Positions 9,689-12,032 of a stretch of DNA of 12,032 nucleotides are shown in pieces. The notes under the pieces were generated by a model. It ran no database searches. It saw nothing but the letters and a program-made list of their open reading frames with translations, and was not told the origin of the DNA. How positions within the stretch are numbered: position 1 is the stretch's first letter; each line of letters opens with the position of its first letter. Origin of the DNA: UBA1189 sp045544835 (GTDB taxonomy: Bacteria; Bacteroidota; Bacteroidia; Bacteroidales; Bacteroidaceae); the NCBI GenBank assembly GCA_045544835.1, contig JAZPZS010000090.1, forward strand, positions 1 through 12,032. The letters run 5' to 3'. A program made the translations under genes and the position numbers.

Positions 9689-10912
9689 TCACCTCTGAGC
9701 AACAAGTTCCGCAATCTTCACGACAGTCATCATGGCTTTTTGCATAGACTGTACCGGAATAAATTCATAACGGCTATGGAAGTTCACTCCTCCTGCAAAG
9801 ATATTTGGGCAAGGCAACCCCTTGAATGACAATTGTGCACCATCCGTTCCACCACGTATGGGTTTTATTTTCGGTTCCACCCCGACCTCGCGCATAGCCT
9901 GGCAGGCAATGTCGATAACATACATCACCGGCTCCACCACCTCACGCATATTGGCATATTGTTCATTGATTTCCAACGATGCTACATCATCACCATACTT
10001 TTTGTTGAGTCCATCCACACAAGCATGCAACAGTTCCTTACGTTTGTTGAAAATTACTGCACTATGGTCACGAATAATGTAGCTGAGTGTAGTCTCCTCC
10101 ACTCCACCTTTCATACCTACAAGATGAAAGAATCCCTCATACCCTTCGGTACACTCAGGCACCTCATTCTTGGGCAACATGCCAACGAGTTCAGCAGCTA
10201 CTCGCATCGAATTGAGCATCTTACCCTTGGCATAACCAGGATGCACGTTGCGCCCTTTGATGGTGATACGAGCCGATGCTGCATTGAAGTTCTCATATTC
10301 CAATTCGCCTACTTCGCCACCATCCATCGTATAAGCCCAGTCGCAGCCAAAAAGTTTCACATCAAACTTATGAGCACCTAGTCCAATTTCCTCATCAGGA
10401 TTGAATCCTATGCGAATCTTACCATGTTCAATCTCGGGATGAGCCTGTAGATAGGCTATAGCCGAAATGATTTCGGCCACTCCAGCCTTATCGTCAGCAC
10501 CGAGCAGCGTACGTCCGTCTGTCACAATGAGGTCATCGCCCACGTAGCGCAAGAGTTCGGGGAACTCTTCGGTAGAAAGCACAACCCGTGCCTCAGCTGA
10601 AAGCACGATATCCGTACCATCATAGTCTTCCACAATGCGTGGATTGACATCCTTTCCCGTCACATCGGGACTCGTGTCCACATGCGCTATAAACCCTACG
10701 GTAGGCACCGTCCGCGTCGTATTGGCAGGCAATGTCGCGAAGAGGTATCCATGCTCATCAAGTGTAATCTCCTCTAGCCTCATAGCTTGCAATTCCTCAC
10801 GAAGCATTCTCACGAATTCCAACTGTCCAGAAGTGCTAGGTGTCACCCCAGCCTCCTCTGCACTTTGTGTATCAATGCGCACGTAGCGCAAAAATCTATT
10901 TACCAAATCCAT
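9689..10912 (-). CDS. pepT: Peptidase T (tripeptide aminopeptidase, M20B family)
   Basis: This is a cytosolic two-zinc aminopeptidase that removes the N-terminal residue from tripeptides, in the last steps of peptide breakdown. At 407 residues it has nearly the same length as E. coli PepT. Metal and catalytic residues are all present: His77 and Asp79 in AHVDTSPD, Asp140 in GADDKAG, Glu174 and Glu175 in NPDEEIG, Asp197 in TMDGGE, and His379 in NFHSRYEF. The dimerisation insert occupies about residues 205-320, including the GRNVHPGYAKGKM segment. The ATG at 10912 follows an AT-rich leader without an SD. A weak promoter candidate on the minus strand, TTTC-N19-TATCTTAG, lies a short distance upstream. 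It is probably cotranscribed with the HIT gene. Confidence 0.97.
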   Translation of the reverse strand: MDLVNRFLRYVRIDTQSAEEAGVTPSTSGQLEFVRMLREELQAMRLEEITLDEHGYLFATLPANTTRTVPTVGFIAHVDTSPDVTGKDVNPRIVEDYDGTDIVLSAEARVVLSTEEFPELLRYVGDDLIVTDGRTLLGADDKAGVAEIISAIAYLQAHPEIEHGKIRIGFNPDEEIGLGAHKFDVKLFGCDWAYTMDGGEVGELEYENFNAASARITIKGRNVHPGYAKGKMLNSMRVAAELVGMLPKNEVPECTEGYEGFFHLVGMKGGVEETTLSYIIRDHSAVIFNKRKELLHACVDGLNKKYGDDVASLEINEQYANMREVVEPVMYVIDIACQAMREVGVEPKIKPIRGGTDGAQLSFKGLPCPNIFAGGVNFHSRYEFIPVQSMQKAMMTVVKIAELVAQR

Positions 10913-11076
10913 ATATTCAAAATTACAGCGCTAAGATACAAAATCTTTGGTACATACGAAAACATTAAGAACTATTTGTAAAGTTTTCATTGTTAAAATA
11001 ACCCTCGCCATTTTATAGATCTCATACTACTAACCAAACGGCACAAGTATCGAACCGATTTTCGTCTCAAAACATG
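10913..11076. other. Gene-free region upstream of pepT
   Basis: This AT-rich stretch between pepT and the terminator of the next gene must carry the pepT promoter. Only imperfect matches are present: TATCTTAG, and TAATTTTG at 10918-10925, which is too close to the start codon for a normal leader. No ORF or RNA gene is seen. Confidence 0.5.
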
Positions 11077-11078
11077 AT

Positions 11079-11110
11079 AAAAAAACAAACGGTCTGCACG
11101 AAGCAGACCG
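11079..11110 (-). terminator. Intrinsic terminator of the TorF-like gene
   Basis: On the minus strand a perfect 8-bp stem, CGGTCTGC/GCAGACCG with a 5-nt loop (11110-11090), is followed by TTTGTTTTTTT (11089-11079). It lies 50 nt past the stop codon of the 11160-11918 gene and shields pepT from readthrough. Confidence 0.9.
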
Positions 11111-11159
11111 CCACATTCCTCGACAACAGATATGTTTTTGGCTTATTTACAGATAATCA

Positions 11160-11918
11160 TTACAAGTCTATGGAGAAGTAGTAGCCTACGCTCAATCCCC
11201 AGAAGAACTCGTTCCAAGCGGGGTTATACATAATCTGAGCCGATACGGGCAGTGTGCCGCCATGATTGAACTCAAACTCGTGACCGGCACTGAGGTGAAG
11301 ATTGCAGATGCCAAATCCGTCATTCTCATAATATACCGAACCGTAAGGCCACATGCCGGCAGCAACGCTGAAGTCTACAGCCGAGAGGGAGAAGTCATAG
11401 GCTACCTCAAAGTAGGAGGGAAAGGCCGAAGCCCAATCGAAGCCACCACCATCGAGCGAGCCTTCGAAGGTCTGATTGATGATTGAGTACCACGAGAAGG
11501 TGACGGGGATATTCTCACTCAGGGTGTAGCTAAGCCCAAAGTCGAGGAAATGACCCTCCTGCCAAGGACCGAAGTAGCGGCCTTCGGCATAGTCGGCAAG
11601 CGACAGCGTGAGGTTGCGCCACGAAGCCTCTACAGAGAGGTCGAGCTCGTTGTAATGCTCACCGTAGCGGTTATGAAACAGGGATTTGGTGCCCCACACG
11701 CCGAGGCTTACTGCCCAGTCGCCCTTCTCATAATCAAAGTAGGCCGATGGCTGCACACTGGGGCCGCCCAGCTCCATACCGCGCCACAGATAATGGCTCA
11801 CGGCATCGGCACCTATGGTCATAGACCAGTCACCACTCTCTTGCGCACAAAGCGGAGCCACTGACGACGTACCGAGAAGAAGAGCGCAAGCAATTGCTAA
11901 AAAGTTGTTTTTCTTCAT
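11160..11918 (-). CDS. Putative outer-membrane beta-barrel protein, TorF-like
   Basis: This is a 252-residue predicted outer-membrane protein. Residues 1-25 form a signal peptide (MKKNN, hydrophobic core, LCA|Q cut). Cys24 is not in a proper lipobox, so it is probably not a lipoprotein. The mature part is a series of amphipathic, aromatic-rich strands: SHYLWRGMELGG near residues 39-50, WAVSLGVWG, LDFGLSYTL, FEVAYDFSL, and a last strand GLSVGYYFSIDL at the C-terminus. The early Y-x-W-R-G element followed by a strand reading PSAYFDYEKGDWAVSLGVW resembles the TorF / TIGR02001 porin family, but the match is by eye. The role and cargo are unknown. The gene is monocistronic, with a good promoter and an intrinsic terminator. 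It appears richer in GC than its neighbours. Confidence 0.8.
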   Translation of the reverse strand: MKKNNFLAIACALLLGTSSVAPLCAQESGDWSMTIGADAVSHYLWRGMELGGPSVQPSAYFDYEKGDWAVSLGVWGTKSLFHNRYGEHYNELDLSVEASWRNLTLSLADYAEGRYFGPWQEGHFLDFGLSYTLSENIPVTFSWYSIINQTFEGSLDGGGFDWASAFPSYFEVAYDFSLSAVDFSVAAGMWPYGSVYYENDGFGICNLHLSAGHEFEFNHGGTLPVSAQIMYNPAWNEFFWGLSVGYYFSIDL

Positions 11919-11960
11919 TTTTGTTACAAATAATTAGAATAGGTTAATAAAATTCGCCGA

Positions 11961-11992
11961 CAAATTTAGTGCAAGCCGAGCGAAAATGCAAA
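11961..11992 (-). promoter_or_regulatory. Promoter of the TorF-like gene
   Basis: On the minus strand TTTG (11992-11989), 20 nt, then TAAATTTG (11968-11961) matches the Bacteroidota consensus exactly. Transcription would start near 11954, giving an AT-rich leader of about 35 nt with no SD before the ATG at 11918. Confidence 0.8.
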
Positions 11993-12032
11993 CTTGTTTG
12001 TAATTTTCCGAGGCGCCGCCTAAATTCTGTGT

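Noticed and set aside
9228..10381. Plus-strand frames of 86 to 182 codons opposite the HIT and pepT genes
   Set aside because: They are shadows of two enzyme genes whose catalytic motifs are all intact on the minus strand.

Overview
The window reads as chromosomal DNA from a member of the Bacteroidales (phylum Bacteroidota). Four observations support this. The 16S rRNA has Bacteroidales-type sequence, including the 3' end GGAACACCTCC. The promoters fit the Bacteroidota sigma-70 pattern TTTG-N19-21-TAnnTTTG, with three good matches. Almost no gene has a Shine-Dalgarno site at its start, although the anti-SD in the 16S is intact. The protein families present (DUF5686 outer-membrane protein, DUF4251 protein, CxxC-type HIT protein) are typical of the group. 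The 16S leans towards Prevotellaceae/Bacteroidaceae, but I cannot assign a genus by eye.

Positions 1 to about 4100 hold a ribosomal RNA operon on the minus strand: promoter, leader with a strong hairpin and a boxA-like site, 16S, a spacer with a single tRNA-Ala(TGC), and the first two thirds of 23S. The rest of 23S and any 5S lie beyond the left edge. From about 4140 to 4270 the rrn promoter stands back to back with the promoter of a plus-strand gene for an 867-residue outer-membrane protein (CarboxypepD_reg-like plus DUF5686).

From 7031 to 8438 a two-gene minus-strand operon encodes a FetA/FetB-type ABC transporter (metal export family). Divergent from it is a small secreted DUF4251 protein (8607-9194). 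Its stop codon lies 3 nt from that of a convergent HIT-family hydrolase (9198-9623), which follows peptidase T (9689-10912) and is probably cotranscribed with it. The last gene (11160-11918, minus) is a TorF-like outer-membrane beta-barrel with its own clear promoter and a clear intrinsic terminator.

The genes do not form one pathway. They are an rRNA operon followed by housekeeping and envelope functions: outer-membrane proteins, metal export, peptide degradation and nucleotide hydrolysis. I found no mobile element, CRISPR array, defence locus or other previously undescribed system. The more interesting points are small: a spacer with only tRNA-Ala and a repeat that may be the relic of a lost tRNA copy, a hairpin that competes with the tRNA 3' end, an overlapping 18-codon upstream ORF before the DUF5686 gene, and an inverted repeat across the fetAB promoter.
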